Numbered from the stretch's first letter, positions 43,669 through 53,452 are shown. The stretch: DNA of 64,000 nt from Helicobacter pylori oki112 (GCF_000600085.1 NZ_CP006821.1:310001-374000), one strand, 5' to 3'. The notes: generated from the letters alone by a model not told the origin. Translations and numbers: made by a program.

Positions 43669-46155
43669 CTACAAATACTTCGTTAAAGACAAATTATTGA
43701 TTTTGTTCGTGGAAGCCAAAACAGCGTTATAGTTGTTAGTGAGATTGGAAAACTTGTTATAAGTTTCTGCCATATCCGTGCCGGTCGTTTCCCCACGAAT
43801 GCTTTGAACTTGCGTTTTTAAAACTTCATTACGCCTGATAATGTTCTCAAACGCCTTACCATGAGCGCCGTTTTTAGCGATCATTTTTTCTATGTGATCG
43901 CTCAAGTGATCTATAAGGGTGATGCCGTTTTGAATGCCTAAATTACGCATATCACTAGAATAAGTATCCCCTAAAGCGTCCGGGCGATAAATCCCTTTTC
44001 TTACCGAAGTGATGGTATTTTCTAATTGATCAAAAAAATTCACGCTGGGCTTGTCAATAATGAGAGCGTTATTAGCGTTTAATTTAAGGCTTGGTTTGTC
44101 GCTGTGTAAGGCGTTTTGAGAAAAATCATTCGCGTCTTTATCAAAAAGCATGAACTGCATTTTGGTGTTTGAATGCATGTTGTCTTGGATAATGACTTTT
44201 CCCTCTTCATTCAAATTAACAGAAAGGTTGTCTTTAGCTTGTTTTAACAATTCAATAAAGCGCTCCTTGCTTTCTTTGGAAGTAGGGTTATCGCTGATTT
44301 GTTGGTAGATTGCAGGATCAGTATTGCTGTAATTGAGCGCAATACTCATCGCATCCATGAGCTGCCTGTAAGTGACTTCATTGGGTTTAGACGCTTGAAT
44401 ATCAGCGGTTGTGGGGTCATAAAGTGGGATTTTAACGCCATTAGGCAAACTCAAAAAAGCCCCATTAGGATCCAAATTCATTTGCGCTTCTAAAAATAAG
44501 CCATTCACATCGTTTAATTTCATGTTAAAAACGCTATTTTCTAAACTCCCCTTAGAGACTTCACTCAGTTTAGTAGAGCCATTAGCTGCGCCATTTTGAG
44601 CGGTTTGAGCGACATTGCTTTCTAATTTTGCCCCTTCTTTATTGAAGTAGGTTTTTTGGTATTCGCTTGCGTTATTAGTGGGGATACCGGCCACTTCTAG
44701 CCCTTTTTGATCTAGGGTGCTTAAAGCCAAAGAAATAGGCGATTCTTTAGAAGAATTATCAATGATTCTCAAACGCCCGTTTGTTGCAATTTCCACATCC
44801 ACTTCATTATTGAAGCGTTCTTTAATCGCGTCTTTCAAATCTTTAATCGTAGAATTTTTCACATCTAAAAGAATGGGAATATCCAAATAAACAGGGAGGT
44901 TTGGGATTTGAATAGCGCTTGAATTGTCCAAGCGGCTGGCGTTGATTTTTAAAGTTTCCACCTTATCGCCAAAAATCTCGCTCAATTTGGTGTTTTTGTT
45001 AGCTAAAACATTGTCTTTAGTGACAAACACGCTAGGGATTTCAAGCACTTTAGGATTATACATGTTAGGCACCGCTTTAACTTGGCTCAAACTCCTATCC
45101 GTTACAAACGCGCTTTTGACGTATTCAGTAACCCTTTTAGCGCTCGAACGCAAGGCGTCTAAATCATCAAAATCCCCATCGCTAGAAATCAAATGAAAAT
45201 CCAAATTTTTACTGCCAGGCGTTAGGTTTTTGATCTCAATTTGCCCCCAATTATTCAAGCTCACATCCACGACTTTATTTTGCGAAGTGTTCCCGTAAGC
45301 GTGAGCGATTTTATCCAACAAATCGCTCACTTTAGTCGCGCTTTCTTTGTTCTGGTAGGCTTTAGAGAGCACGAATTTTTCTTTAAAACTAGAGCCATCA
45401 GGCCTAACGCCTTGCAAATAAAAAAACTCTTTAGGGTCATTAGTGGGGTCTTTGTCGTTATCGCCGATGAGTTCTCGCAAGGTATCATTGGGTTTAATAA
45501 AAACTTCTTCAGGTAATGAAGAATGCTCTAAAGCGTCCATCACATCAGGGTGGAGCTTGTTTTGATTGAATAATTTAATGTTGGTGGTGATGAGTTTGTG
45601 TTTGTCTTTATCTGTGCCTAAAAACAAATCTTGCCCGCTGATATTATAAGGCACAAGGTTATCAGAGCTAATAAGCGCGTTTAAATCTTCGCCATTGCCA
45701 TGGTATTTCCCATTACTATCAATGGGAGGTCTATCCACCTTACTGCCCCCAAATAAAAATTCCCCCCCTATAGAGGTGTTAGCAACATTCATCATATGCT
45801 CCCTCAAGCGTTCTAAATCGTTAGCGATAGCGGCGCGAGAAGTTTCTGAATGCACATCGTTAGCGGATTGGATGAGCTTGGTTTTAAATGCCTCCATCGT
45901 TTTAGAAAATTCTTGCAAGGCTTTGTCGGTATTGAGCGTTGAAGTGTAAGCGTTTTTGGCCACATCAATGCCTTGATCCAAGGTGTTTTCTTCGTATTGG
46001 AATTTTAAATTCTGGTTGTTAATGTCGCTGTTTTGATAACCATAACGGATTTTTAGCCCTGAAGCGATCTGCGTGTTAGCGTCGTTGATTTTATTTTGTA
46101 AAGCGTTTTGATAATTATTCATTTGGTTGTATTTTGAGCCAAAGGTAACGCGCAT
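43669..46155 (-). CDS. flgL: Flagellar hook-filament junction protein FlgL
   Basis: Hook-associated protein 3, exported by the flagellar type III system to join hook and filament. The N-terminal helix MRVTFGSKYNQMNNYQNALQ and the C-terminal YNKFSNLTNNYNAVLAS with INNLSLTKYL are flagellin-like coiled-coil ends. The middle 600 residues are extra domain material: E. coli FlgL has about 320 residues, this protein 828. Old annotation calls it a flagellin homologue, but length and ends fit FlgL. A TTG two codons upstream is possible; AAGGA spacing favours the ATG at 46155. A sigma-54 promoter lies just upstream. The gene is convergent with amiE. Confidence 0.93.
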   Translation of the reverse strand: MRVTFGSKYNQMNNYQNALQNKINDANTQIASGLKIRYGYQNSDINNQNLKFQYEENTLDQGIDVAKNAYTSTLNTDKALQEFSKTMEAFKTKLIQSANDVHSETSRAAIANDLERLREHMMNVANTSIGGEFLFGGSKVDRPPIDSNGKYHGNGEDLNALISSDNLVPYNISGQDLFLGTDKDKHKLITTNIKLFNQNKLHPDVMDALEHSSLPEEVFIKPNDTLRELIGDNDKDPTNDPKEFFYLQGVRPDGSSFKEKFVLSKAYQNKESATKVSDLLDKIAHAYGNTSQNKVVDVSLNNWGQIEIKNLTPGSKNLDFHLISSDGDFDDLDALRSSAKRVTEYVKSAFVTDRSLSQVKAVPNMYNPKVLEIPSVFVTKDNVLANKNTKLSEIFGDKVETLKINASRLDNSSAIQIPNLPVYLDIPILLDVKNSTIKDLKDAIKERFNNEVDVEIATNGRLRIIDNSSKESPISLALSTLDQKGLEVAGIPTNNASEYQKTYFNKEGAKLESNVAQTAQNGAANGSTKLSEVSKGSLENSVFNMKLNDVNGLFLEAQMNLDPNGAFLSLPNGVKIPLYDPTTADIQASKPNEVTYRQLMDAMSIALNYSNTDPAIYQQISDNPTSKESKERFIELLKQAKDNLSVNLNEEGKVIIQDNMHSNTKMQFMLFDKDANDFSQNALHSDKPSLKLNANNALIIDKPSVNFFDQLENTITSVRKGIYRPDALGDTYSSDMRNLGIQNGITLIDHLSDHIEKMIAKNGAHGKAFENIIRRNEVLKTQVQSIRGETTGTDMAETYNKFSNLTNNYNAVLASTNKINNLSLTKYL

Positions 46156-46185
46156 GATCAAATCCTTATTGGTTTTTTAACAAAC

Positions 46186-46204
46186 AAGCTAAAAGTATTC
46201 CAAA
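46186..46204 (-). promoter_or_regulatory. Sigma-54 (RpoN) promoter of flgL
   Basis: On the minus strand the sequence reads TTGGAATACTTTTAGCTT. The invariant GG (-24) and GC (-12) are exactly ten bases apart, the required spacing, inside a fair match to TTGGCAC-N5-TTGCTT. It is about 30-50 bases before the flgL ATG. Middle flagellar genes of H. pylori are RpoN/FlgR-dependent, and flgL is listed among them in published work. Confidence 0.85.
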
Positions 46205-46347
46205 ATAAGCTTAATAACAATTGCGAGTGGTTTGAGTGGGGCAATGCGGGGTAATAATGGCGGGTTAAATGGGGTGTTTTTGAGTAAAAAAATTCTTTTA
46301 ATATGAATTTAATCTCAATTTAAAGTTACATTTTAGCAAATACTCAC

Positions 46348-46353
46348 TATAAT
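46348..46353 (+). promoter_or_regulatory. -10 box (TATAAT) of rplU-rpmA
   Basis: A perfect TATAAT, 45 bases before the rplU ATG and divergent from the flgL promoter. The two promoters share a gap of about 240 bases that otherwise shows no gene. Confidence 0.7.
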
Positions 46354-46397
46354 AAGCGTTTATTTTAAAAAGAGCGTTCAATTTTTAAGGAATAGAA

Positions 46398-46712
46398 ATG
46401 TCATACGCAATATTCAAGCATGGCGGTAAGCAATATAAAGTCGTTGAAGGCGATATTGTTTTACTGGACAAAATGGATAAAGAGCCTAAGGCTTTAGTGG
46501 AATTAGTGGAAGTGTTAGCCGTGTCCAAAGAGGGCAAACTCTCTTGTGGGAAACCCTTTGTGAATGGGGCTAAAATTGAAGCGGAAGTGATCAATGAAGG
46601 GCGCGGCAAAAAAGTCATCACTTTCAAAAAACGCCGCCGAAAAGACAGCAAAACCAAGCGTGGTTTTAGAAGAGATTTCACTCGTGTGAGAATCACTAAA
46701 ATTGTAGCCTAA
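46398..46712 (+). CDS. rplU: 50S ribosomal protein L21
   Basis: A 104-residue ribosomal protein that binds 23S rRNA. The start [13 protein letters not shown] and the C-terminal [24 protein letters not shown] are the family signatures. It is followed after 14 bases by rpmA, the usual pairing, with an AAGGAG site between. The obg gene, often third in this operon, lies 5.3 kb further on, with the dpp operon in between. Confidence 0.99.
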   Translation: MSYAIFKHGGKQYKVVEGDIVLLDKMDKEPKALVELVEVLAVSKEGKLSCGKPFVNGAKIEAEVINEGRGKKVITFKKRRRKDSKTKRGFRRDFTRVRITKIVA

Positions 46713-46726
46713 AGGAGTATTAAACA

Positions 46727-46993
46727 ATGGCACACAAGAAAGGTCAAGGGAGCACGCAGAATAACAGAGATTCTGCAGGAAGACGCTTAGGCGTGAAAAA
46801 ATTTGGCTCAGAATTTGTGAGAGCAGGGAATATTATCGTGCGCCAAAGAGGCACTAAAATGCACCCCGGTAATAATGTGGGCATGGGGAAAGACCATACC
46901 TTATACGCGCTCATAGATGGCGTTGTGAAGTTTGAGCATAAAGACAGAAACCGCAAGAAGGTTTCTGTGGTTAGTCAAAATTTTGGGGAATAG
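46727..46993 (+). CDS. rpmA: 50S ribosomal protein L27
   Basis: An 88-residue protein whose flexible N-terminus reaches the peptidyl transferase centre. [23 protein letters not shown] and [28 protein letters not shown] are unmistakable (shown here in part). There is no N-terminal extension of the kind processed in Firmicutes. It is co-transcribed with rplU. Confidence 0.99.
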
Positions 46994-47022
46994 GGTAACC
47001 TTTGAAGGTCAATTAAACCTTT

Positions 47023-47041
47023 AGGTGTTTGTGAAACGCCT
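47023..47041 (+). terminator. Hairpin between rpmA and dppA
   Basis: AGGTGTTT and AAACGCCT pair over 8 positions (one G-T) around a 3-base loop, shortly after the rpmA stop. No T run follows, so intrinsic termination is uncertain; it may protect the 3' end of the ribosomal mRNA. Confidence 0.4.
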
Positions 47042-47060
47042 ATAAACGCTATAAAATATT

Positions 47061-47066
47061 TATAAT
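47061..47066 (+). promoter_or_regulatory. -10 box (TATAAT) of the dpp operon
   Basis: A perfect TATAAT in a very AT-rich stretch, 44 bases before the dppA ATG. It is the only strong promoter-like signal I see before the five dpp genes and obg. Confidence 0.68.
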
Positions 47067-47109
47067 TTAGATCTCTATCCTTTATAGAATTTGTTGTGGA
47101 GACTGGCTT

Positions 47110-48759
47110 ATGAATAATGTTTTTGTTAAGGGTTTGTTTTTTTTTCTTTTGTTGTTTGGGTTCTTTTTGAAAGCTTCAGAAAACCCAAACGCTACTCTTA
47201 ATCCATCTAAAGAAAATGTTTCTGTTGAAGAGCGAAAGCGTTTTGGAGGCGTTTTGGTTTTTGCTAGAGGCGCTGATGGCTCAAGCATGGATCCCGCCTT
47301 AGTAACTGATAGCGAAAGCTATGTGGCAACGGGCAATATTTATGACACGCTCGTGCAATTCAAATACGGCACCACAGAAATTGAACCCGCTTTAGCGACA
47401 AGCTGGGAAATATCCCCAGATGGTCTTGTATATACCTTTCATTTACGCAAAGGGGTTTATTTCCACCAGACGAAGTATTGGAATAAAAAAGTAGAGTTTA
47501 GCGCTAAAGATGTGCTGTTTTCTTTTGAGCGCCAGATGGATAAGGCTAAACGATACTATAGCCCAGGGGCTAAAAGCTATAAGTATTGGGAAGGCATGGG
47601 CATGTCTCATATTATCAAGAGCATTGAAGCTTTAGATGACTACACGATCAAATTCACGCTTAATGAGCCAGAAGCCCCTTTCCTAGCGAATTTAGGCATG
47701 GACTTTTTGAGTATTTTGAGCAAAGATTACGCTGATTACTTGGCTCAAAATAATAAAAAAGACGAGTTGGCTAAAAAGCCTGTTGGGACAGGGCCTTTCA
47801 AATTCTTTTTGTGGAATAAAGATGAGAAAATCATTCTTTTAAAAAATCAAGATTATTGGGGGCCTAAAGCTTATTTAGACAAAGTGGTGGTGCGCACCAT
47901 TCCTAATTCTTCCACTCGCGCCTTGGCGTTAAGAACTGGCGAAATCATGCTCATGACTGGGCCTAACCTTAATGAAGTGGAGCAGTTAGAAAAACTTCCT
48001 AATATCGTGGTGGATAAAAGCCCCGGGCTGATCGCTAATTGGCTTTCATTGAACACGCAAAAAAAGTATTTTAACAACCCTTTGGTGCGTTTGGCTATCA
48101 ATCATGCGATTAATGTGGATGATTACATTAAGGTGATTTATGAAGGCTTTGCCCAAAAAATGGTCAATCCTTTCCCGCCCACTATATGGGGTTATAACTA
48201 CAACATCAAACCCTATGAATACGATTTGAAAAAGGCTAAGGAATTATTGAAGCAAGCGGGGTATCCTAACGGCTTTAAAACCACCATTTTTACCACTTCC
48301 ACTCGTAACCCAAAAGGAGCGGTGTTCATACAAGCGAGCCTGGCTAAAATTGGCATTGATGTGAAAATTGAAGTGTATGAGTGGGGGGCTTATTTGAAAA
48401 GAACGGGATTAGGCGAACATGAAATGGCGTTTGCAGGCTGGATGGCAGACATTGCGGATCCGGATAATTTCTTATACACCTTATGGAGCAAGCAAGCCGC
48501 CTCAGCCATACCCACTCAAAATGGTTCCTTTTATAAGAGCGACGCCTTTTCCGATCTGCTCATAAAGGCTAAACGGGTTTCGGATCAAAAGGAGAGGGAA
48601 GCCCTTTATTTAAAGGCTCAAGAAATTATCCATAAAGACGCGCCCTATGTGCCTTTAGCCTACCCTTATTCAGTGGTGCCGCACTTGTCTAAAGTCAAAG
48701 GCTATAAAACGACAGGGGTGAGCGTGAATCGCTTCTTTAAGGTGTATTTAGAAAAATAA
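47110..48759 (+). CDS. dppA: Dipeptide ABC transporter, periplasmic binding protein
   Basis: A family 5 solute-binding protein of 549 residues. The signal peptide (NNVFVKGLFFFLLLFGFFLKAS) ends near residue 23. TSWEISPDGLVYTFHLRKGVYFH, KPVGTGPFKF and WMADIADPDNFLYTLW are hallmark stretches of the DppA/OppA family. It captures dipeptides in the periplasm and passes them to DppBC. Peptides and amino acids are main carbon and nitrogen sources for H. pylori. First gene of dppABCDF, 10 bases before dppB. Confidence 0.94.
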   Translation: MNNVFVKGLFFFLLLFGFFLKASENPNATLNPSKENVSVEERKRFGGVLVFARGADGSSMDPALVTDSESYVATGNIYDTLVQFKYGTTEIEPALATSWEISPDGLVYTFHLRKGVYFHQTKYWNKKVEFSAKDVLFSFERQMDKAKRYYSPGAKSYKYWEGMGMSHIIKSIEALDDYTIKFTLNEPEAPFLANLGMDFLSILSKDYADYLAQNNKKDELAKKPVGTGPFKFFLWNKDEKIILLKNQDYWGPKAYLDKVVVRTIPNSSTRALALRTGEIMLMTGPNLNEVEQLEKLPNIVVDKSPGLIANWLSLNTQKKYFNNPLVRLAINHAINVDDYIKVIYEGFAQKMVNPFPPTIWGYNYNIKPYEYDLKKAKELLKQAGYPNGFKTTIFTTSTRNPKGAVFIQASLAKIGIDVKIEVYEWGAYLKRTGLGEHEMAFAGWMADIADPDNFLYTLWSKQAASAIPTQNGSFYKSDAFSDLLIKAKRVSDQKEREALYLKAQEIIHKDAPYVPLAYPYSVVPHLSKVKGYKTTGVSVNRFFKVYLEK

Positions 48760-48769
48760 AAGGGGTTGT

Positions 48770-49774
48770 ATGCTGAGTTTTATCATTAAGCGTATTTTGT
48801 GGGCGATCCCCACGCTGTTTGGAGTGAGCGTCATTGTGTTTATGATGGTGCATTTAGTGCCAGGAGATCCGGCGTTAGTGATTTTAGGCGAAAAGGCCAA
48901 TCAAGCCGCTATTGACGCTTTAAGAGAGCAATTTGGATTGAATAAGCCCTTGATAGAGCAGTATTTTTTCTTTATCAATAATGTGTTGCATGGCAATTTT
49001 GGCACTTCTATCATGACTGGTGAGCCTGTGATGCATGAGTTTTGGCAACGCTTCCCGGCTACGGTGGAATTAGCTTTGATCGCTTTATTTATGGCTCTTG
49101 CTTTGGGCATTAGCGTTGGCGTGTTAGCCGCGATCAAACGCTATAGCGTGTTTGATTATTCCAGCATGACTTTCGCTTTAGCCGGGATTTCTATGCCGGT
49201 GTTTTGGTTAGGGCTTATGCTGATTTATATCTTTAGCGTGCAATTGGGGTGGTTGCCTGTTTTTGGGCGTTTGAGCGATGTGTATTATTTAGATGGCCCC
49301 ACAGGTCTTTATTTGATAGACAGCCTGATCGCAGGAGATTATGGGGCGTTTGTGGATACGATCAAGCACTTGATTTTGCCTAGCATTGTGTTAGCCACGG
49401 TTTCTACCGCTGTCATTGCGAGGATGACTCGCGCGAGCATGGCAGAAGTGTCTAAAGAAGATTATGTGCGCACCGCTAAAGCTAAGGGGTGCAGCTCCTT
49501 TAGGGTGATTTTTGTGCACACTTTGCGTAACGCTTTAATCCCTGTAACGACTATCGCAGGCTTGATGCTGGCCGGGCTTTTAGGGGGGAGCATGATAACT
49601 GAAACGGTTTTCTCATGGCCTGGGATTGGTAAGTGGATCGTTAATGCGCTCAACCAGCGCGATTTCCCGATTATCCAGTCCATGTCTTTGATTATCGCCA
49701 TGATGTATATTGGGGCTAATCTCTTAGTGGATATTTTATACGCTTTTATTGATCCTAGAATAAGGTTGTCATAA
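48770..49774 (+). CDS. dppB: Dipeptide ABC transporter permease DppB
   Basis: A membrane subunit of 334 residues with six helices. It begins FIIKRILWAIPTLFGVSVIVF, a signature of DppB/OppB, then VHLVPGDPA. The EAA-loop contact for the ATPases reads DYVRTAKAKGCSSFRVIFVHTLRNALIPV. A large periplasmic loop after helix 1, holding the GNFGTS motif, is typical. The last base of its stop codon is the first base of the dppC ATG. Confidence 0.96.
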   Translation: MLSFIIKRILWAIPTLFGVSVIVFMMVHLVPGDPALVILGEKANQAAIDALREQFGLNKPLIEQYFFFINNVLHGNFGTSIMTGEPVMHEFWQRFPATVELALIALFMALALGISVGVLAAIKRYSVFDYSSMTFALAGISMPVFWLGLMLIYIFSVQLGWLPVFGRLSDVYYLDGPTGLYLIDSLIAGDYGAFVDTIKHLILPSIVLATVSTAVIARMTRASMAEVSKEDYVRTAKAKGCSSFRVIFVHTLRNALIPVTTIAGLMLAGLLGGSMITETVFSWPGIGKWIVNALNQRDFPIIQSMSLIIAMMYIGANLLVDILYAFIDPRIRLS

Positions 49775-50631
49775 TGGAGTCTTTTAGAGAGTTTATCCAA
49801 CAATTCAAAAAAAATAAGGCGGCAGTAGTTGGCACATGGATTGTGCTTTTATTGGTGGTTTGCGCGATTTTTGCGCCCCTTTTGGCTCCGCATGATCCTT
49901 ATGTGCAAAACGCGCAAGATCGCCTTTTAAAGCCTATATGGGAACATGGGGGGAATGCTAAATACCTTTTAGGCACCGATGATTTGGGGCGCGATATTTT
50001 GAGCCGCTTGATCTATGGGGCTAGGATTTCTTTAACCATAGGGATTGTTTCTATGGGGATTGCGGTGTTTTTTGGCACGATATTAGGGCTAATAGCGGGG
50101 TATTTTGGGGGGAAAACCGATGCGATTATCATGCGTATCATGGATATTATGTTCGCTTTGCCCTCCATTTTATTGATCGTGATTGTGGTTGCGGTGTTAG
50201 GGCCTTCACTCACTAACGCCATGCTCGCTATTGGGTTTGTGGGGATTCCTGGGTTTGCAAGATTGGTGCGCAGTTCTGTGCTGGGCGAAAAAGAAAAAGA
50301 ATATGTGATCGCTTCTAAAATCAATGGCTCTTCGCATCTTCGTTTGATGTGTAAGGTGATTTTCCCTAATTGCATCATCCCTTTAATCGTGCAAACGACA
50401 ATGGGTTTTGCTTCCACGGTTTTAGAAGCGGCTGCGCTGAGCTTCTTAGGTCTTGGGGCCCAACCTCCCAAACCCGAATGGGGAGCGATGCTGATGAACT
50501 CCATGCAATACATCGCTACCGCTCCTTGGATGCTTGTTTTCCCTGGGGTGATGATTTTTTTAACGGTCATGAGTTTTAATCTGGTAGGCGATGGTATCAT
50601 GGACGCTTTAGATCCTAAACGGGCCTCTTAA
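49774..50631 (+). CDS. dppC: Dipeptide ABC transporter permease DppC
   Basis: Second membrane subunit, 285 residues. It has the DppC/OppC N-terminal KNKAAVVGTWIVLLLVV helix, LAPHDPY, and LLGTDDLGRDILSRLIYGARISL, which are diagnostic. The EAA loop is EYVIASKINGSSHLRLMCKVIFPN. FLGLGAQPPKPEWGAML near the C-terminus is also typical. It pairs with DppB to form the pore. Confidence 0.96.
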   Translation: MESFREFIQQFKKNKAAVVGTWIVLLLVVCAIFAPLLAPHDPYVQNAQDRLLKPIWEHGGNAKYLLGTDDLGRDILSRLIYGARISLTIGIVSMGIAVFFGTILGLIAGYFGGKTDAIIMRIMDIMFALPSILLIVIVVAVLGPSLTNAMLAIGFVGIPGFARLVRSSVLGEKEKEYVIASKINGSSHLRLMCKVIFPNCIIPLIVQTTMGFASTVLEAAALSFLGLGAQPPKPEWGAMLMNSMQYIATAPWMLVFPGVMIFLTVMSFNLVGDGIMDALDPKRAS

Positions 50632-50642
50632 AAGGAGCTTGC

Positions 50643-51506
50643 ATGATTTTAGAAGTTAAAGATTTAAAAACTTATTTTTTCACCGATAAGGGCGTGAATA
50701 AAGCGGTAGATGGCGTGAGTTTTAGCTTGAAAAAGTCTCAAACGCTTTGCATTGTAGGGGAGAGCGGGAGCGGGAAAAGCATCACTTCGCTTTCTATTCT
50801 AGGGTTGATTGAAAAGCCCGGGAAAATTGTAGGGGGGAGCATTCAATTTTTAGGGCAGGATTTGTTGCAACTCAAAGAAAAGCAGATGCAAAAAGAAATC
50901 AGAGGTAAAAAGATTGGCATGATCTTTCAAGAGCCTATGACGAGCCTAAACCCTTCCTACACCGTGGGTTTTCAAATCAATGAAGTGTTGAAAATCCACC
51001 ACCCTAACCTTAATAAAAAAGAACGCTTAGAAAGGGTGGTCTATGAGTTAGAGCGCGTAGGCATTCCCCATGCAGGGGACAAATACCACGAATACCCTTT
51101 CAATCTCAGTGGAGGGCAGCGCCAAAGGGTGATGATCGCTATGGCTATGGTGTGTGAGCCTGAAATCTTGATCGCTGATGAGCCGACGACAGCGTTAGAT
51201 GTAACCATTCAAGCGCAGATTTTAGAATTGATGAAAGAATTGCAACAAAAAAAAGGCACTTCTATTTTGTTTATCACCCATGATTTAGGCGTGGTGGCGC
51301 AAATCGCTGATGAAGTGGTGGTGATGTATAAAGGGCATGTGGTGGAGCAAGCGAGCGCCAAAGAGCTTTTTGCTGATCCAAGACACCCTTATACGAAAGC
51401 TCTTTTAAGCGCGATCCCTAAACCGGGCAAAGAATACCGCAAAAAACGCTTAGAAACCGTGGATGAGAATATAGATTATTTGAGTTTTCAAAAGGAGTTG
51501 CGATGA
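50643..51506 (+). CDS. dppD: Dipeptide ABC transporter ATPase DppD
   Basis: A 287-residue ABC ATPase. Walker A is VGESGSGKS near residue 40, the Q-loop FQEPMTSLNP, the signature LSGGQRQRVMIAMAM and Walker B ILIADEPTTALDV. The C-terminal oligopeptide-transporter extension reads DPRHPYTKALLSAIPKPG. Unlike many DppD proteins, no run of conserved cysteines for an Fe-S cluster is obvious in the tail. Its end overlaps dppF by four bases. Confidence 0.96.
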   Translation: MILEVKDLKTYFFTDKGVNKAVDGVSFSLKKSQTLCIVGESGSGKSITSLSILGLIEKPGKIVGGSIQFLGQDLLQLKEKQMQKEIRGKKIGMIFQEPMTSLNPSYTVGFQINEVLKIHHPNLNKKERLERVVYELERVGIPHAGDKYHEYPFNLSGGQRQRVMIAMAMVCEPEILIADEPTTALDVTIQAQILELMKELQQKKGTSILFITHDLGVVAQIADEVVVMYKGHVVEQASAKELFADPRHPYTKALLSAIPKPGKEYRKKRLETVDENIDYLSFQKELR

Positions 51507-52309
51507 AGCTCTTAGAAATTAAAGAATTGAAAAAATCCTATGCGATAGACAGGGGGTTATTCAAACCCAAAAGGATCATCTATGCGCTCAACGGGATTAG
51601 TTTTGAAGTGGAACAAAATGAAGTTTTAAGCATCGTGGGGGAGAGCGGTTGCGGGAAAAGCACGACAGCTAAAATTTTAGCTGGGATTGAAAGGCAAGAT
51701 AGCGGGGCGATTTATTTCAATGGTAAGCGCCATTTGCATTTTAGCAAACAGGATTGGTTTGATTACCGCAAAAAGGTGCAAATGATTTTTCAAGACCCTT
51801 ATTCTAGCCTAAACCCTCGGTGGAAAGTGGGCGAGATCATCGCTGAACCCTTGCTTTTAAATTCTCATTTTTCAAAAAAAGAAATCAAAACAAAAGTGCT
51901 AGAGATCATGCAAAAAGTGGGCTTGAAATTAGAATGGATCGATCGTTACCCCCACCAGTTTTCAGGCGGTCAAAGGCAACGAATCGGCATTGCTAGGGCG
52001 CTCATTTTGCATCCCAGCGTGGTGATTTGCGATGAGCCTGTGTCTGCGCTAGATGTGTCCATTCAAGCGCAAGTGTTGAATTTGCTCTTGGATTTGCAAA
52101 AAGAAATGGGGCTGACTTATATTTTTATCAGCCATGATTTAGGGGTGGTGGAGCATATAAGCGATAAAATCATCGTAATGAATCAGGGGCAAATCGTAGA
52201 AACGGGGGATGTGGATAGCGTGATAAGCGCTCCAAAGCACCCTTATACGCAGAAATTACTCAATGCGGTGCCGCATTTGGAAAAATCCATGCAAAGATTT
52301 GCCAAATAA
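51503..52309 (+). CDS. dppF: Dipeptide ABC transporter ATPase DppF
   Basis: A 268-residue partner ATPase. Walker A is VGESGCGKS, the Q-loop FQDPYSSLNPR, the signature FSGGQRQRIGIARAL and Walker B VICDEPVSALDVS. The tail ends in KHPYTQKLLNAVPHL. The D and F subunits form an asymmetric dimer under DppBC. Last dpp gene; obg follows after 19 bases and may be read through from the same promoter. Confidence 0.96.
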   Translation: MKLLEIKELKKSYAIDRGLFKPKRIIYALNGISFEVEQNEVLSIVGESGCGKSTTAKILAGIERQDSGAIYFNGKRHLHFSKQDWFDYRKKVQMIFQDPYSSLNPRWKVGEIIAEPLLLNSHFSKKEIKTKVLEIMQKVGLKLEWIDRYPHQFSGGQRQRIGIARALILHPSVVICDEPVSALDVSIQAQVLNLLLDLQKEMGLTYIFISHDLGVVEHISDKIIVMNQGQIVETGDVDSVISAPKHPYTQKLLNAVPHLEKSMQRFAK

Positions 52310-52328
52310 AAGAAAGGATTTTTAAGCT

Positions 52329-53411
52329 GTGTTTGTAGATAGCGTGGAAATTATCATCGCTTCGGGTAAGGGGGGGCCTGGAATGGTGAGTTTTAGGCGA
52401 GAAAAGTTTGTTATCAAGGGAGGCCCTGATGGGGGCGATGGAGGCGATGGGGGCGATGTGTATTTTGAAGTGGATAACAATACCGACACTCTAGCGAGTT
52501 TTAGAGGCACTAAACACCATAAGGCTAAAAACGGGGCTCCAGGAGGCACACGAAATTGCACGGGCAAAAAGGGCGAAGACAAGATTATTGTCGTGCCGCC
52601 AGGAACGCAAGTTTTTGTAGATGATAAGTTGTGGCTTGATTTAGTGGAACCTAAAGAAAGAGTGTTAGCCTTAAAAGGAGGCAAGGGGGGGTTAGGGAAT
52701 GCGCATTTTAAAAGTGCGACTAAACAACAACCCACTTACGCGCAAAAAGGCCTAGAGGGGGTTGAAAAATGCGTGCGTTTGGAATTAAAGCTCATCGCTG
52801 ATATAGGGTTAGTGGGCTTCCCTAATGCGGGTAAATCCACGCTCATCTCCACCATCTCTAACGCTAAGCCTAAAATCGCTAATTATGAATTCACGACTCT
52901 AGTGCCTAATTTAGGGGTTGTGAGGGTAGATGAGAAAAGCGAATTTCTAATGGCTGATATTCCTGGCATTATTGAAGGGGCTAGTCAGGGAAAAGGCTTA
53001 GGGATTAGCTTTTTAAAGCATATTGAACGCACCAAAGTTTTAGCCTTTGTTTTAGACGCTTCTAGGCTGGATTTGGGCATTAAAGAGCAATACCAACGCT
53101 TGAGATTGGAGTTGGAAAAATTTTCACCCGCTTTGGCCAATAAGCCTTTTGGGGTGTTGCTCAATAAATGCGATGTTGTAGAAAACATTGATAAGATGGC
53201 TAAGGATTTTTGCACCTTTTTAAACTTAGAAGCACAAAAATTAGAGGCGTTTGATCTAGAGCCGTATTTAGGGTTTTTACACCCCAATTTAACCAACGAT
53301 TTTGAAAAACACCCTAATGAAAAATCAGCGCTCTTTGTCTTACCCCTTTCAGCGGTTAGCGCTCTTAATACGCATGCGCTTAAATTTGTGTTGTTGGAAG
53401 CGTTACCATAA
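52329..53411 (+). CDS. obg: Obg/CgtA ribosome-assembly GTPase
   Basis: Essential GTPase acting in late 50S assembly and stress signalling. The glycine-rich Obg fold occupies about residues 1-157 ([23 protein letters not shown] repeats, [13 protein letters not shown]). The G domain follows: G1 [11 protein letters not shown]3 [11 protein letters not shown]4 NKCD. A short C-terminal extension completes 360 residues. The GTG start has AAAGGA upstream. Its usual company with rplU and rpmA is kept, but with five dpp genes inserted between. Confidence 0.97.
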   Translation: MFVDSVEIIIASGKGGPGMVSFRREKFVIKGGPDGGDGGDGGDVYFEVDNNTDTLASFRGTKHHKAKNGAPGGTRNCTGKKGEDKIIVVPPGTQVFVDDKLWLDLVEPKERVLALKGGKGGLGNAHFKSATKQQPTYAQKGLEGVEKCVRLELKLIADIGLVGFPNAGKSTLISTISNAKPKIANYEFTTLVPNLGVVRVDEKSEFLMADIPGIIEGASQGKGLGISFLKHIERTKVLAFVLDASRLDLGIKEQYQRLRLELEKFSPALANKPFGVLLNKCDVVENIDKMAKDFCTFLNLEAQKLEAFDLEPYLGFLHPNLTNDFEKHPNEKSALFVLPLSAVSALNTHALKFVLLEALP

Positions 53412-53452
53412 AACGCTATTTTTAAACCAATCCATTAAAATAAAGGCGAGGA

